Source of the DNA: Macrostomum hystrix
Lineage: Eukaryota > Platyhelminthes > Macrostomidae
DNA length: 64,000 nt
Assembly: GCA_950097015.1 (NCBI GenBank)
Contig: CATNEN010000038.1
Coordinates: 5,687,001 to 5,751,000 of the forward strand
Direction of reading: 5' to 3'
Shown here: in pieces, positions 54,001 to 64,000 of the stretch
Layout of the letters: each line of letters begins with the position of its first letter
Numbering within the stretch: position 1 is the first letter of the stretch
Program-made: the position numbers and the translations under genes
The notes under the pieces: model-generated
Database searches by the model: none
Told to the model about the DNA's origin: nothing
What the model saw: only the letters and a program-made list of their open reading frames with translations

Positions 54001-56456
54001 TCCTGATCTAATATTCGTTTTTAGTCCGAGTCGCAGCTTCGCCGCGACCTTGAGACCGCCCGGCACGATCGGGAAGGTCTGGGCCGCAGCCGTCAGGAGC
54101 AGGAAGCTGCGATGCACCAGCTCACCACTCGGGTGGCGGTATTGGAGCAGGAGCTCAAAGATAAAGACGCGCTGCTAGCCAGAACCAGCGACTTGCTGGA
54201 GACTGAGAAGGCCACGCGTCGCCGTTTGGAGGACGACCTGCAGGCCAGGCAACGAAGAGTGGATGGTCTCGAGCGCAAGCAGGTAAATCCAAGTGGAGTC
54301 TTTTGAGTCTCAAATTTTATCTTCTTTGGTAATCATCTTCTTAGACTCTTTACCTGGTGATACTTAAGTTCTCAGAGTTAAGCATCTCGCTAAAGTACAA
54401 TGATTCCAGTCGAGTCGTGTGTCGAATCCCGGACCTCGGGGTACCTGGGGGTATTTGAGTTCTCAAACTCTCATTGTCAATTTTTAATAAGAAAAAACTT
54501 TCTGTCATTGAAGGCTGCCACCCTGTCCGAGATGGAGAAAGGCAACGAAGTAATAAAAAAGCTGCAGACTGAGCTGCGTCAGCTAGTGAAGAAGCTGGAG
54601 TCTCGCAGCCAGCTAGCGATGAAGCAGGAGAAGGCGGTGTCGCGCCTGGAAGAAGAGCTGGCCGCAACTAGGGAACAGGCCAGGTCCGCTGAGCGACAGG
54701 CGCAGCAGAAGACGGACGAAATCGCTGAGCTGAAGGTTCTCGGGGGCTCACTTGATGGTGTCTAACAGGTGTCTAACTGGTTTAGATAGTGTCCAGCAGG
54801 TGTCTAGCAGTTCTAGATAGTGTCTAACAGGTCTGGATGGTGCCTAACAGCTCTAGATACTGTCTATCAGGTCTAGAGCGTGTCTAACAGGTCTTGATAA
54901 AGTCTTACAGGTCTAGATAAGGTCTAACTGGTCTAGATAAGGTCTAATAGGTCTAGAAAGTGTCTAACAGGTCTAGATAAGGTCTAATAGGTCTAGATAA
55001 GGTCTAATAGGTCTAGAAAGTGTCTAACAGCTCTAGATAAGGTCTAATAGGTCTAGATAAGGTCTAACTGGTCTAGATAAGGTCTAATAGGTTTTAGAAA
55101 GTGTCTAACAGGTCTAGATAAGGTCTAATAAGTTTTAGAAAGTGTCTAACAGGTCTAGATAAGGTCTAATAGGTCTAGATAAGGTCTAACTGGTCTAGAT
55201 AAGGTCTAATAGGTCTAGAAAGTGTCTAACAGGTCTAGATAAGATCTAATAGGTCTAGAAAGTGTAGATAAGGTCTAGATAACTGGTCTAGATAAGGTCT
55301 AATAGGTCTAGAAAGTGTCTAACAGGTCTAGATAAGGTCTAATAGGTCTTAAGGTCTAACAGGTCTAGAAAGTGTCTAACAGGTCTAGAAAGTGTCTAAC
55401 AGGTCTAGATAAGGTCTAACAGGTCTAGATAAGGTCTAACAGGTCTAGATAAGGTCTAACAGGTCTAGATAAGGTCTAACAGGTCTAGATAAGGTCTAAC
55501 AGGTCTAGATAAGGTCTAACAGGTCTAGATAAGGTCTAACAGGTCTAGATAAGGTCTAACAGGTCTAGATAAGGTCAATAGGTCTAGAAAGTGTCTAACA
55601 GGTCTAGATAAGGTCTAACAGGTCTAGATAAGGTCAATAGGTCTAGAAAGTGTCTAACAGGTCTAGATAAGGTCTAATAGGTCAATAGGTCTAGAAAGTG
55701 TCTAACTGGTCTAGAAAGTGTCTAACAGGTCTAGATAAGGTCTAACAGGTCTAATAGTTATAGAATGTGTCTTACACTAGACTTCCTCTAGGTAGCATCG
55801 CTCACCAGGTCTAGATAAGGTCTAACAGGTCTAGAAAGTGTCTAACAGGTCTAGATAAGGTCTAACAGGCCTTGTGTCTAACATATTTAAATCGTGTCTA
55901 ACAGGTGTCGATCATGTCTAGTGGGTTCGGATCTATCCAGTTCAGATAGCGTCCCCAGACTGGCTGATCATATCAAACAGTTCATCAACCCCCTGACTGC
56001 ACCCAGGATCAGCTGTCCGGCCTTCAAAAGAAGCTGGAGGAGAGCAAGCAGCTCCTTCGCTCTAACGACAATGTCATCCAGTGGCTCAACAAGCAGATCA
56101 ACGAGTCTCAGGCCCGCGCAGCCGTCTCTTCCGCCACCGGCGTCGGCCAGCTCGGCACCAAGAAGTTTGAGCACGCCGTCCCTGCCGCCCTGCAGAGCTA
56201 CCGGCCCGCTGCGCCGCCTTCTTCGGCTTCGGCGATGGCTACGGCGACGGCTACGGCAACGGCTACGGCAACAACAACGGCTATCGGTATCAGCCACCTG
56301 CCGGGCCCAGTTGGCCTGGATGCCAAGTACCTGCAACGCACCGCCGCGGCCGCTTCCTCCGCCGCTTCCGCTCTGCCCAGCAGCCGAACAGCAGCCGTGA
56401 CCAGCGCCGGTCAAATGTCGCTCACCAGTGCCTACTTCCCAGGCGCTGTTAAGTAG
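48003..56456 (+). CDS. SASS6: SAS-6 centriolar cartwheel protein (seven exons)
   Basis: Exons: 48003-48206, 49561-49667, 52744-53089, 53437-53637, 54025-54282, 54514-54735 and 56007-56456 (stop 56454-56456). They total 1788 nt, or 595 residues, against about 650 in vertebrates. SAS-6 dimers assemble through their head domains into the nine-fold hub of the centriole cartwheel. The N-terminal head is clear: [34 protein letters not shown], then [16 protein letters not shown] and LAGCLKK. Exons 3-7 encode a long coiled coil (for example [40 protein letters not shown]). The tail is Ala/Ser/Thr-rich, including an (AT)n run near 56235. Phases are 0,2,0,0,0,0, and every junction keeps frame. Five of six donors begin GTT. 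An acceptor-like attttcag at 47916-47923 lies upstream of the ATG. Confidence 0.92.
48415..49150 (+). repeat. SAS-6 intron 1 minisatellite with 71-bp higher-order unit
   Basis: Basic units of about 23-24 bp (ggaattcccagatcctcaac and variants) are organised in triplets. A 71-bp block containing cctatagtattcccaaatg and tcaactaagggaatcccag is repeated at least five times. The core ggaatcccagatcctc is the reverse complement of the intron 2 array unit. Confidence 0.88.
49870..51050 (+). repeat. SAS-6 intron 2 minisatellite A, 23-bp unit
   Basis: About 51 copies of ggtttctttggttagtacac plus tgg. The fifth T-rich position alternates tttggtta/tttagtta; the second form is tttcttt-ag|tta, an acceptor-like word. 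Left copies read gggattt instead of ggggttt. Confidence 0.93.
51455..52475 (+). repeat. SAS-6 intron 2 minisatellite B, 22-bp unit
   Basis: About 46 copies of gaggatctgggattccttta plus tt. The left end is a 66-67 bp three-unit form (attggggatctggtattc, aattgaggatctgag, ttgataatctgcgattcc) repeated about four times; the middle is nearly homogeneous. It ends about 270 bp before exon 3. Confidence 0.93.
53196..53345 (+). repeat. SAS-6 intron 3 short array, ~20-23 bp unit
   Basis: About seven diverged copies of cctcaatccgccccttcct or gcatcgatccgccccttcc. Being pyrimidine-rich it may extend the polypyrimidine context of exon 4, whose acceptor is at 53436. Confidence 0.7.
53665..53985 (+). repeat. 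SAS-6 intron 4 minisatellite, 23-bp unit
   Basis: About 14 copies of aagctgtctaacactagact plus cac; the last five are 20 bp because the cac is lost. The array begins within 30 nt of the donor and stops about 40 nt before the acceptor of exon 5. Each unit has ctaac (branch-point-like) followed by actag. Confidence 0.92.
54755..55880 (+). repeat. SAS-6 intron 6 minisatellite, 20-bp unit
   Basis: About 55 copies of aggtctagataaggtctaac with a variant aggtctagaaagtgtctaac. The left copies are most diverged and the block at 55400-55570 is homogeneous. Each unit has two AG|GT junctions (ataag|gtcta and aacag|gtcta). Confidence 0.92.
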
Positions 56457-57049
56457 TGCGGTGCGCATGTTAGATTCATTGAATTTCTCTGAATGCCTTA
56501 CTGCGGCTAATTGAAATTGGGTTTTCTATCTTGCTTTCTTAGTAATTTCTTTTCCCTGTTTCTTAAAGGCCGCAATCATTCTTGTATAAGCAGTACAACT
56601 TTTATTTACCATATCGCACAATTAGACATCTTGCGTGGCATTTTCTCGGTTAATTAACTGACGTTAATTACAAAAAGCAACAATTTTTTTGTATTCCAAA
56701 ATTTTTATTTGGGATCCGTCCTATGATTTATTAGTGCGAGAAAATAGGTGTGTTATTTTAAATTCCATGAAAAAATCCCTGCCAGGTGCATTTTTATTAA
56801 CTTGATAAATTTCTCATTCCTACAGACTAAATTTGCTCTGCTGCGCTGACTGTAACCTGTGTAATATGCCCAGTCATTGTTTAATCAGCAGGATTGATAT
56901 TGTCGACTAACAGGTCTAGCCTGTTCATTCATCTTAAATTACATGTACAGTTTTAGCCTTTCTTGGTGCAAAAATTGCCATTTGTCAATCGGTGTCCATT
57001 GTGATTTCAGTTGTAGACTCGATTAGATTTTATTTTCAGTTCTCCAAGA
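56457..57049. other. Downstream of SAS-6, nothing recognised
   Basis: Holds the SAS-6 3' end. No canonical AATAAA is obvious and no other feature was seen. Confidence 0.35.
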
Positions 57050-59045
57050 AATATAAAGCTTCAGGACGAAAACTTCAGGAAGGTCAAACTTCAATCTTTA
57101 GCATCATGAAAGCTTCAGGACAAAAATTTCAGGAAGGTCAAACTTCAATCTTTAGCATCATGAAAGCTTCAGGACAAAAACTTCAGGAAGGTCAAACTTC
57201 AATCTTTAACACCATGAAAGCTTCAAGACAAAAACTTCAGGAAGGTCAAACTTCAATCTTTAACATCATGAAAGCTTCAAGACAAAAACTTCAGGAAGGT
57301 CAAACTTCAATCTTTAACACCATGAAAGCTTCAAGACAAAAACTTCAGGAAGGTCAAACTTCAATCTTTAACATCATGAAAGCTTCAGGACAAAAACTTC
57401 AGGAAGGTCAAACTTCAATCTTTAGCATCATGAAAGCTTCAGGACGAAAACTTCAGGAAGGTCAAACTTCAATCTTTAGCATCATAAAATCTTCAGGACA
57501 AAAACTTCAGGAAGGTCAAACTTCAATCTTTAGCATCATGAAAGCTTCAGGACAAAAATTTCAGGAAGGTCAAACTTCAATCTTTAGCATCATAAAAGCT
57601 TCAAGACAAAAACTTCAGGAAGGTCAAACTTCAATCTTTAGCATCATGAAAGCTTCAGGACAAAAACTTCAGGAAGGTCAAACTTCAATCTTTAACATCA
57701 TGAAAGCTTCAGGACAAAAATTTCAGGAAGGTCAAACTTCAATCTTTAGCATCATAAAAGCTTCAAGACAAAAACTTCAGGAAGGTCAAACTTCAATCTT
57801 TAGCATCATGAAAGCTTCAGGACAAAAACTTCAGGAAGGTCAAACTTGAATCTTTAGCATCATAAAAGCTTCAGGACAAAAACTTCAGGAAGGTCAAACT
57901 TCAATCTTTAACACCATGAAAGCTTCAAGACAAAAACTTCAGGAAGGTCAAACTTCATTCTTTAACATCATAAAAGCTCCAGGACAAAAACTTCAGGAAG
58001 GTCAAACTTCAATCTTTAACACCATGAAAGCTTCAAGACAAAAACTTCAGGAAGGTCAAACTTCAATCTTTAGCATCATGAAAGCTTCAGGACAAAAACT
58101 TCAGGAAGGTCAAACTTGAATCTTTAGCATCATAAAAGCTTCAGGACAAAAACTTCAGGAAGGTCAAACTTCAATCTTTAACACCATGAAAGCTTCAAGA
58201 CAAAAACTTCAGGAAGGTCAAACTTCATTCTTTAACATCATGAAAGCTTCAGGACAAAAACTTCAGGAAGGTCAAACTTCAATCTTTAACACCATGAAAG
58301 CTTCAGGACGAAACTTCAGGAAGGTCAAACTTCAATCTTTAGCATCATGAAAGCTTCAGGACGAAAACTTCAGGAAGGTCAAACTTCAATCTTTAGCATC
58401 ATGAAAGCTTCAGGACGAAAACTTCAGGAAGGTCAAACTTCAATCTTTAGCATCATGAAAGCTTCAGGACAAAAACTTCAGGAAGGTCAAACTTGAATCT
58501 TTAGCATCATAAAAGCTTCAAGACAAAAACTTCAGGAAGGTCAAACTTCAATCTTTAACACCATGAAAGCTTCAAGACAAAAACTTCAGGAAGGTCAAAC
58601 TTCATTCTTTAACATCATGAAAGCTTCAGGACAAAAACTTCAGGAAGGTCAAACTTCAATCTTTAACACCATGAAAGCTTCAGGACGAAACTTCAGGAAG
58701 GTCAAACTTCAATCTTTAGCATCATGAAAGCTTCAGGACGAAAACTTCAGGAAGGTCAAACTTCAATCTTTAACACCATGAAAGCTTCAGGACGAAAGCT
58801 TCAGGAAGGTCAAACTTCAATCTTTAGCATCATGAAAGCTTCAGGACGAAAACTTCAGGAAGGTCAAACTTCAATCTTTAGCATCATGAAAGCTTCAGGA
58901 CGAAAACTTCAGGAAGGTCAAACTTCAATGTTTAACACCATGAAAGCTTCAGGACGAAAACTTCAGGAAGGTCAAACTTCAATCTTTAACACCATGAAAG
59001 CTTCAGGACGAAAACTTCAGGAAGGTCAAACTTCAATCTTTAACA
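57050..59045 (+). repeat. Minisatellite, 54-bp unit, between SAS-6 and ENTPD
   Basis: About 37 copies of a 54-bp unit containing ttcaggaaggtcaaacttca, atctttagcatcatgaaag and cttcaggacgaaaa. Variants (agg/aag, gca/aca, cga/caa) are mixed along the array. Because 54 is a multiple of 3, a frame of 285 codons (KASGQKLQEGQTSIFSIM type) stays open from 56992 and again in later pieces, but units with acttgaatc put stops in that frame. Confidence 0.95.
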
Positions 59046-59380
59046 GAAGTATAAAACTATAGAAACTGAAATTCACAAACTTCCAATCTCTGGTGTCCTG
59101 AACCTTCAGGAAAACTTTAAGTCCGGGATTAAGCTTTAACCTCAGACGTCAGAAGCTTCAGGACATCAGGATAACATCATTCGAAAAACTTTTCAGACGG
59201 AAAACGAATTCTGAAAATCAAGCCAAGGCTTCTGAATTTTCATGCCAAAAATATTTTAGAAAGTAAATACCTACCTACAGTTTAGTACAGAGAAACCTAC
59301 ATCTAATTTAAGCTATATTAGAGAATTTTAAAGTTCAGAGCACAAAACCCTAAAAAAAACTTAATTTGCACATTTTTCAG

Positions 59381-59481
59381 CGCGGTCTCCTGCCTACCTG
59401 AGCCATCCGAGTTGCTCCACTGCCGGACTGCCGGTGATCGAAACTCAGGAAACTGACCGCAGTCTCTGGCCGGAATAAGCT
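59381..59481 (+). other. Probable 5' UTR of the ENTPD gene
   Basis: A good acceptor (tttgcacatttttcag, ending 59380) lies 101 nt before the ATG, so this piece begins either an internal exon or a spliced-leader acceptor site. No ATG occurs before 59482. Confidence 0.4.
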
Positions 59482-59510
59482 ATGACGGCGCAATTGTTTT
59501 TGGTGCCATC

Positions 59511-59542
<32 letters not shown>

Positions 59543-61546
59543 CGTTACCCCAGACTGCGGCGCACAGCCGCCTTGGAAGCCGGTCAGTGCACCTGTTCGC
59601 ATTCCGGCCGGACCTCGGCCCACCCGAGGGCGAGCCCCGCTACGGCGTCATGATCGACGCTGGCAGCACCGGCTCTCGGGTGCACGTCTTCCACTTTGCC
59701 TACAGCCAGCGAAGGGCCACCGGCCAGCCGCCGTACCTGCTGGCCAGCGAGTCCTACTTGCAGGTCAGCCCTGCTGATAGCCTTGGCCCCGTCCAGAAAC
59801 TTCAGGACAACTGTTTTACCAATCTATAGACTCGAGTATTCCCAATCTATGCAGTAGATTGATTTCTAATCTATATATATCTCCCAATCCATAGACTAGA
59901 GTATTCCCAATCCATAGACTAGAGTATTCCTCATGACCACAGTGATGTTACCTTTAAAATCCCATCTGACCTGGCGCAGGTGAAGCCCGGGCTGTCCGCC
60001 TACTCAGGCGAGCCTGCCAAAGGCGCCCTCAGCCTGATGGCCCTCCTCGAGCTTTGCAAGTCTCGGGTGCCTTCTGACCTGTGGTCGCGCACCCCAGTGG
60101 TTGTCATGGCAACCGCCGGTCTCCGCTTGCTCAGCTCCAACGAGTCCAACGGCCTGCTGCGCGAGGTTCGCAGCCTGCTCTCCGGCGAGCCCTTCCCAGT
60201 TAGCGCCGTTGAAGTTCTCGACGGCCTCGACGAGGGCGTTTTCAGCTGGCTGACCGTCAACTTCCTTGCCGCTGGTCGCCTTGTCCAATCCGCCGCCGAC
60301 GCCGCCGCCGGTGTCGGAGACTCCTTGGAAGCTGGCGGCACCGAGAGCTTCGGCGCCCTGGACCTTGGCGGAGGCTCCGCGCAGATTACCTTTGCCCCGA
60401 CTGACCCGGATCACGAAGGCGCGCCCGATGGTCAGTGCCAGTTTTTGCACCTTTTTTAACTGCTTTCAGGCCGGGATCAGTACAGCTGACACCACTTCAG
60501 GACAAATGTCAGCTCGTCTGTACAACAGGCAACCTCTTCTGTACAACAGACAAGTCCTTCTGTACAACAGACAAGTCCTTCTGTACAACAGACAAGTCCT
60601 TCTGTACAACAGACAGTCCTTCTGTACAACAGACAAGTCTTTCTGTACAACAGACAGTCCTTCTGTACAACAGACAAGTCCTTCTGTACAACAGACAGTC
60701 CTTCTGTACAACAGGCAAGACCTTCTGTACAACAGACAGTCCTGTACAACACACAAGTCCTTCTGTACAACAGACAGCCCCTCTATAAAGCAGAAAGTTC
60801 CTTATGTACAACAGACAACAGTTTTTTGTACCACAGAGAGCTCCTCTGTACTTCAGACGCATTTACTGTACATTTACCTTTTTGTCAGCGGACACCACTT
60901 CCCAATAGCAGAGACACCCCGCTAACCTCCTGCAGGCCACCTAAAGCGCCTGTCCCTCGGCCCGGCCTCCGTGTGGCTCTACTCGCACAGCTACCTGGGC
61001 GTCGGCCTCATGGCTGCCCGACTGCGCATCCTCGGCGGCGACTTCGAGGCCCGCAGCCCGGCCTGCCTGCTGTCGCCCTGCCTGCCGCCCGGCTACTCGG
61101 GCCGCTGGCGGCATCACGGAGCCGTGCACACGGTGGCGGGAACCTCATACGGCTACGGCTACGCGGCATGTCACGCCGCCGCCGCCCGCTTTCTCCGCTC
61201 CGCTGGAGTCCACGCGCCGGCCGGCCTGCGCAGCCGGAGCTTCTTCGCATTCGGCTACTTCTACGACCGCGCCGCCGACGCCGGCCTCATCAACGCCAGG
61301 CTGGGCGGCTCGGCCACTCTGGCCGACTTTCAAAGCGTCGCCAGGCGTCACTGCGCCCTGGCCGCGTTCGAGCGGGCGAGGCCCTACCTGTGCCTGGACC
61401 TGGCCTACATTGCCGCTCTGCTGGGACCCGACGGCTTCGGCTTCCAGCCCGTGGACAGGCTGGTGCTTCGCAATCGGTACAGGGACATTGAGCTCAGCTG
61501 GGCTCTCGGTGCAATGTTCGACATTTTGCACGGCTCCTACAGCTAG
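59482..61546 (+). CDS. ENTPD5/6-type nucleoside diphosphatase (three exons)
   Basis: Exons 59482-59763, 59980-60430 and 60936-61546 give 447 residues (phases 0 and 1). The enzyme removes phosphate from nucleoside diphosphates. ENTPD5/6 relatives act in the ER/Golgi or are secreted and clear UDP/GDP after glycosylation. Residues 8-22 are almost all Leu, a signal or anchor. Apyrase conserved regions are present: DAGSTGSR (59-66), ATAGLRLL (138-145), DGLDEGVFSWLTVNFL, and ALDLGGGSAQITF. VKPGLSAYSGEPAKGA and TPVVVMATAGL fit the ENTPD5/6 branch. The third exon has YSHSYLGVG, FFAFGYFYDRA and LSWALGAMFDIL. There is no C-terminal membrane helix, as in ENTPD5/6 and unlike ENTPD1-3. It cannot be split between ENTPD5 and ENTPD6 here. 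The donors are GTCAGC and GTCAGT. Confidence 0.92.
59820..59935 (+). repeat. ENTPD intron 1 short array, ~23-bp unit
   Basis: About five diverged copies of tatagactagagtattccca. The array fills most of a 216-bp intron. Confidence 0.75.
60525..60860 (+). repeat. ENTPD intron 2 minisatellite, 20-21 bp unit
   Basis: About 16 copies of ccttctgtacaacagacagt or a form with aag inserted before the final t. Each copy has ttctgtacaacag, a pyrimidine-poor acceptor-like word. The right end is diverged. Confidence 0.9.
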
Positions 61547-61594
61547 CTATGATTAATTAATTCTGTTATTGATTTTTTATTTCACATCCGTTTC

Positions 61595-61600
61595 ATTAAA
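61595..61600 (+). terminator. Candidate polyadenylation signal of ENTPD
   Basis: ATTAAA variant 48 nt after the stop codon. Confidence 0.4.
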
Positions 61601-61779
61601 GATAATTTTTGCTTGGCTATCTTGCCACCAACACTCAGTGCCCACCTGCCACCCAATTGGTGTGCTTTGATTGGTGGACTTCACCGCACTGTTCACCTGA
61701 AAAAAAACGTTTGAACTACTACTTTTCCCGTCTACTTTTTCTACCCCCATCGTCGCTTTCAACCCCATAGTCTACCTAA

Positions 61780-62345
61780 CTCACCATAGTCTAGCTTTTC
61801 TCCTCACAGTCTAGCTTTTCTCCCAACAGTCTAGCTTTTCTCCCCATAGTCTAGCTTTTCTCCCCACAGTCTAGCTTTTCTCCCCACAGTCTAGCTTTTC
61901 TCCCCACAGTCTAGCTTTTCTCCCCACAGTCTAGCTTTTCTCCCCACAGTCTAGCTTTTCTCCCAACAGTCTAGCTTTTCTCCCAACAGTCTAGCTTTTC
62001 TCCCCACAGTCTAGCTTTTCTCCTCACAGTCTAGCTTTTCTCCCCATAGTCTAGCTTTTCTCCCCACAGTCTAGCTTTTCTCCCCACAGTCTAGCTTTTC
62101 TCCCAACAGTCTAGCTTTTCTCCCCACAGTCTAGCTTTTCTCCCCATAGTCTAGCTTTTCTCCCCATAGTCTAGCTTTTCTCCCCATAGTCTAGCTTTTC
62201 TCCCCATAGTCTAGCTTTTCTCCCCACAGTCTAGCTTTTCTCCCCATAGTCTAGCTTTTCTCCCCATAGTCTAGCTTTTCTCCCCATAGTCTAGCTTTTC
62301 TCCCCATAGTCTAGCTTTTCTCCCCACAGTCTAGTTTTTCTCCCA
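61780..62345 (+). repeat. Minisatellite of acceptor-like 20-bp units
   Basis: About 28 copies of ctagcttttctccccacagt (or ...ccatagt). Each copy is a strong splice-acceptor look-alike: a pyrimidine run followed by CAG or TAG. It begins about 235 bp after the ENTPD stop. Confidence 0.93.
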
Positions 62346-62655
62346 ACAGTCTACCCCCTCTACTCATAATCTACCCTTTCTCCCCATAGTCTACCCTTTC
62401 TCCCCATAGTCTACCCTAACTCCCCATAGTCTGCCCTCTCTACTCATAGTCTACCCTCTCTACCCATAGTCTCCCCTAACTCCCCATAGTCTCCCCTAAC
62501 TCCCCATAGTCTCCCCTAACTCCCCATAGTCTCCCCTAACTCCCCATAGTCTCCCCTAACTCCCCATAGTCTCCCCTAACTCCCCATAGTCTCCCCTAAC
62601 TCCCCATAGTCTCCCCTAACTCCCCATAGTCTGCCCTCTCTACTTATATTCTACC
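62346..62655 (+). repeat. Related 20-bp array with branch-point-like ctaac
   Basis: About 15 copies of ctcccctaactccccatagt, in register with the preceding array and sharing ccccatagtct. Some units read ctaccctctctac. It appears to be a second homogenised variant of the same array. Confidence 0.9.
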
Positions 62656-63559
62656 CCTCTTCCCATAAACTTGCCTTTCCATCTCTCGTCTGAATATCGA
62701 TTTAATATGGAAGCCCTTATCGGCATTTTTCTACCCCTCGCTCACCTACTCAAGCCCTTATCTACCAGGGCAGCCTATCTACCCATCCAGCTGTATTCTA
62801 CCCCTTCCCAGTTAATATTCACTGTAAACAATTATTGCTCGTAGATGGCCAGCTAGCCAATAATTTCATCTAAAAGTGAAAAAAAAATTAATTAGTCCGT
62901 CTAGAAGACGCAGTTTTTGTTGTGCGACAGCAGTGAAATTTCGCAAATCAGTGCCTTCCTTCTAGATAGTTATTGTTGAATTTCTGCTAGAAACCCCATT
63001 TCGCTTGCCGGGCGTTGCAGCAATCTTGGTTTTTATTATTTATTCATGTGTTTTGCTATCCCAGCATCTGATAGACTGCATTCAATTAACTGTTTTCTCT
63101 GTTATCGAATCTGGCAGTTTAGCATTGGATCAAACACTGGTTTTCTTTCCGTCTGTTTGCTTGCTGTTCTTGTCTGACCTTTAGTCACTGCATGCTTTAT
63201 AATATTTTCTCTATTTATTATTTATTCTCAGTCGCTCAAGTAAAGCTTTTGTTATCATTTTATTGCGTAACTCCTCTTGACAACTGACTGTTTTTGGGCA
63301 ATGAAATCGACCTCATGCTTGTCACCTTAAGCGTGCTTAAACTTCCTCAATATTTTTCAATAACTCTTTTACTTTACTGTCGGGTAGAGGGCAATGCACC
63401 GGCTTGCTAGTCTTCTGGTGATTCGCTTACCTGCAAATCTGCTGTTACTATGCACTTTCTCTGCTTAGTAACAACTGTTTGTGTGCCACGCTTCATTGCA
63501 TTAACTCACTGCTGCACTGGGTTCCGTCTCTGCTCTCTGGGCCTATTAAATTACCGCCC
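62656..63559. other. Spacer between arrays, nothing recognised
   Basis: No ORF or RNA gene was recognised. Confidence 0.35.
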
Positions 63560-64000
63560 ACTTCTACCCCTGCCTAACCTTTCTACCCCAACTCCATACC
63601 CTTCCTAACCTTTCTACCCCAACTCCATACCCTTCCTAACCTTTCTACCTTTTCTACCCCAACTCCATACCCTTCCTAACCTTTCTACCCCAACTCCATA
63701 CCCTTCCTAACCTTTCTACCCCAACTCCATACCCTTCCTAAACCTTTCTACCCCAACTCCATACCCTTCCTAAACCTTTCTATCCCTTTCTACCACGACT
63801 CCATACCCTTCCTAACCTTTCTACCTTTTCTACCCCAACTCCATACCCTTCCTAACCTTTCTACCCCAACTCCATACCCTTCCTAACCTTTCTACCTTTT
63901 CTACCCCAACTCCATACCCTTCCTAACCTTTCTACCCCAACTCCATACCCTTCCTAAACCTTTCTATCCCTTTCTACCACGACTCCATACCCTTCCTAAC
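63560..64000 (+). repeat. Pyrimidine-rich minisatellite, ~31-bp unit, runs off the window
   Basis: About 14 copies built from ctaacctttctaccccaact plus ccatacccttc, with inserted taccttt or ctatccctttctaccacg in some copies. A longer higher-order repeat is visible: the blocks at about 63722-63823 and 63930-64000 match. Confidence 0.9.

Noticed and set aside
56992-58119. Long open frames of 285 and 67 codons with an 18-residue repeat
   Set aside because: They follow from a 54-bp tandem unit; some units carry in-frame stops, there is no flanking unique coding sequence, and other arrays with units divisible by 3 give similar frames on both strands.

Overview
This is eukaryotic (metazoan) DNA: genes with GT-AG introns, signal-peptide exons, CUB, C-type lectin, TM2 and Ras-family proteins, a centriole protein, tRNA-derived SINEs, a Ty3/Gypsy element, a Helitron, a Merlin-type transposase and a short interstitial telomere-like (TTAGGG) tract. 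A soft-bodied lophotrochozoan, perhaps a free-living flatworm, fits the repeat-rich compact introns, but this is an inference; no rRNA or mitochondrial marker is present to settle it.

Layout. 0.1-2 kb: two adjoining SINEs and the 3' end of a WD40-repeat gene (+). 3.1-10.1 kb: a nine-exon minus-strand gene for a secreted protein with seven CUB domains and a PAN-like tail; SINEs, a fold-back element and an unnamed repeat sit in its introns. 10.9-20.8 kb: two intronless, near-identical GPI-anchored alkaline phosphatase genes (+), separated by a graveyard of mobile DNA (decayed Gypsy pol, Helitron fragment, LINE fragment carrying a cleanly inserted SINE). 20.8-29.3 kb: gene-poor AT-rich DNA with one SINE, a possible orphan first exon of an SLC5-type transporter and a 22-bp minisatellite. 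29.4-31.4 kb: M-Ras (+), whose second intron is two tandem arrays. 33.3-35.3 kb: TM2D3 (+). 36.8-37.5 kb: secreted C-type lectin/PAN protein (+). 39.8-40.6 kb: broken Merlin/IS1595-type transposase (-). 41.2-45.7 kb: a complete Ty3/Gypsy element (-) with LTRs that appear identical and a 5-bp target duplication. 48.0-56.5 kb: SAS-6 (+), seven exons. 59.5-61.5 kb: an ENTPD5/6-type nucleoside diphosphatase (+). The right end is pyrimidine-rich minisatellite.

The most distinctive property is the pairing of genes with tandem arrays. Most long introns and flanks from 24 kb on hold a private minisatellite, mostly with a 20-23 bp unit. Several units carry splice-signal-like sequence (juxtaposed AG|GT, or pyrimidine tract plus CAG). 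In M-Ras the last of 12 near-identical 41-bp units ends exactly at the real splice acceptor, so each unit looks like a complete 34-nt GT...AG intron plus 7 nt. The genes do not form a pathway; they are ordinary single genes and one tandem pair. All splice junctions were inferred by eye from reading phase and family similarity.
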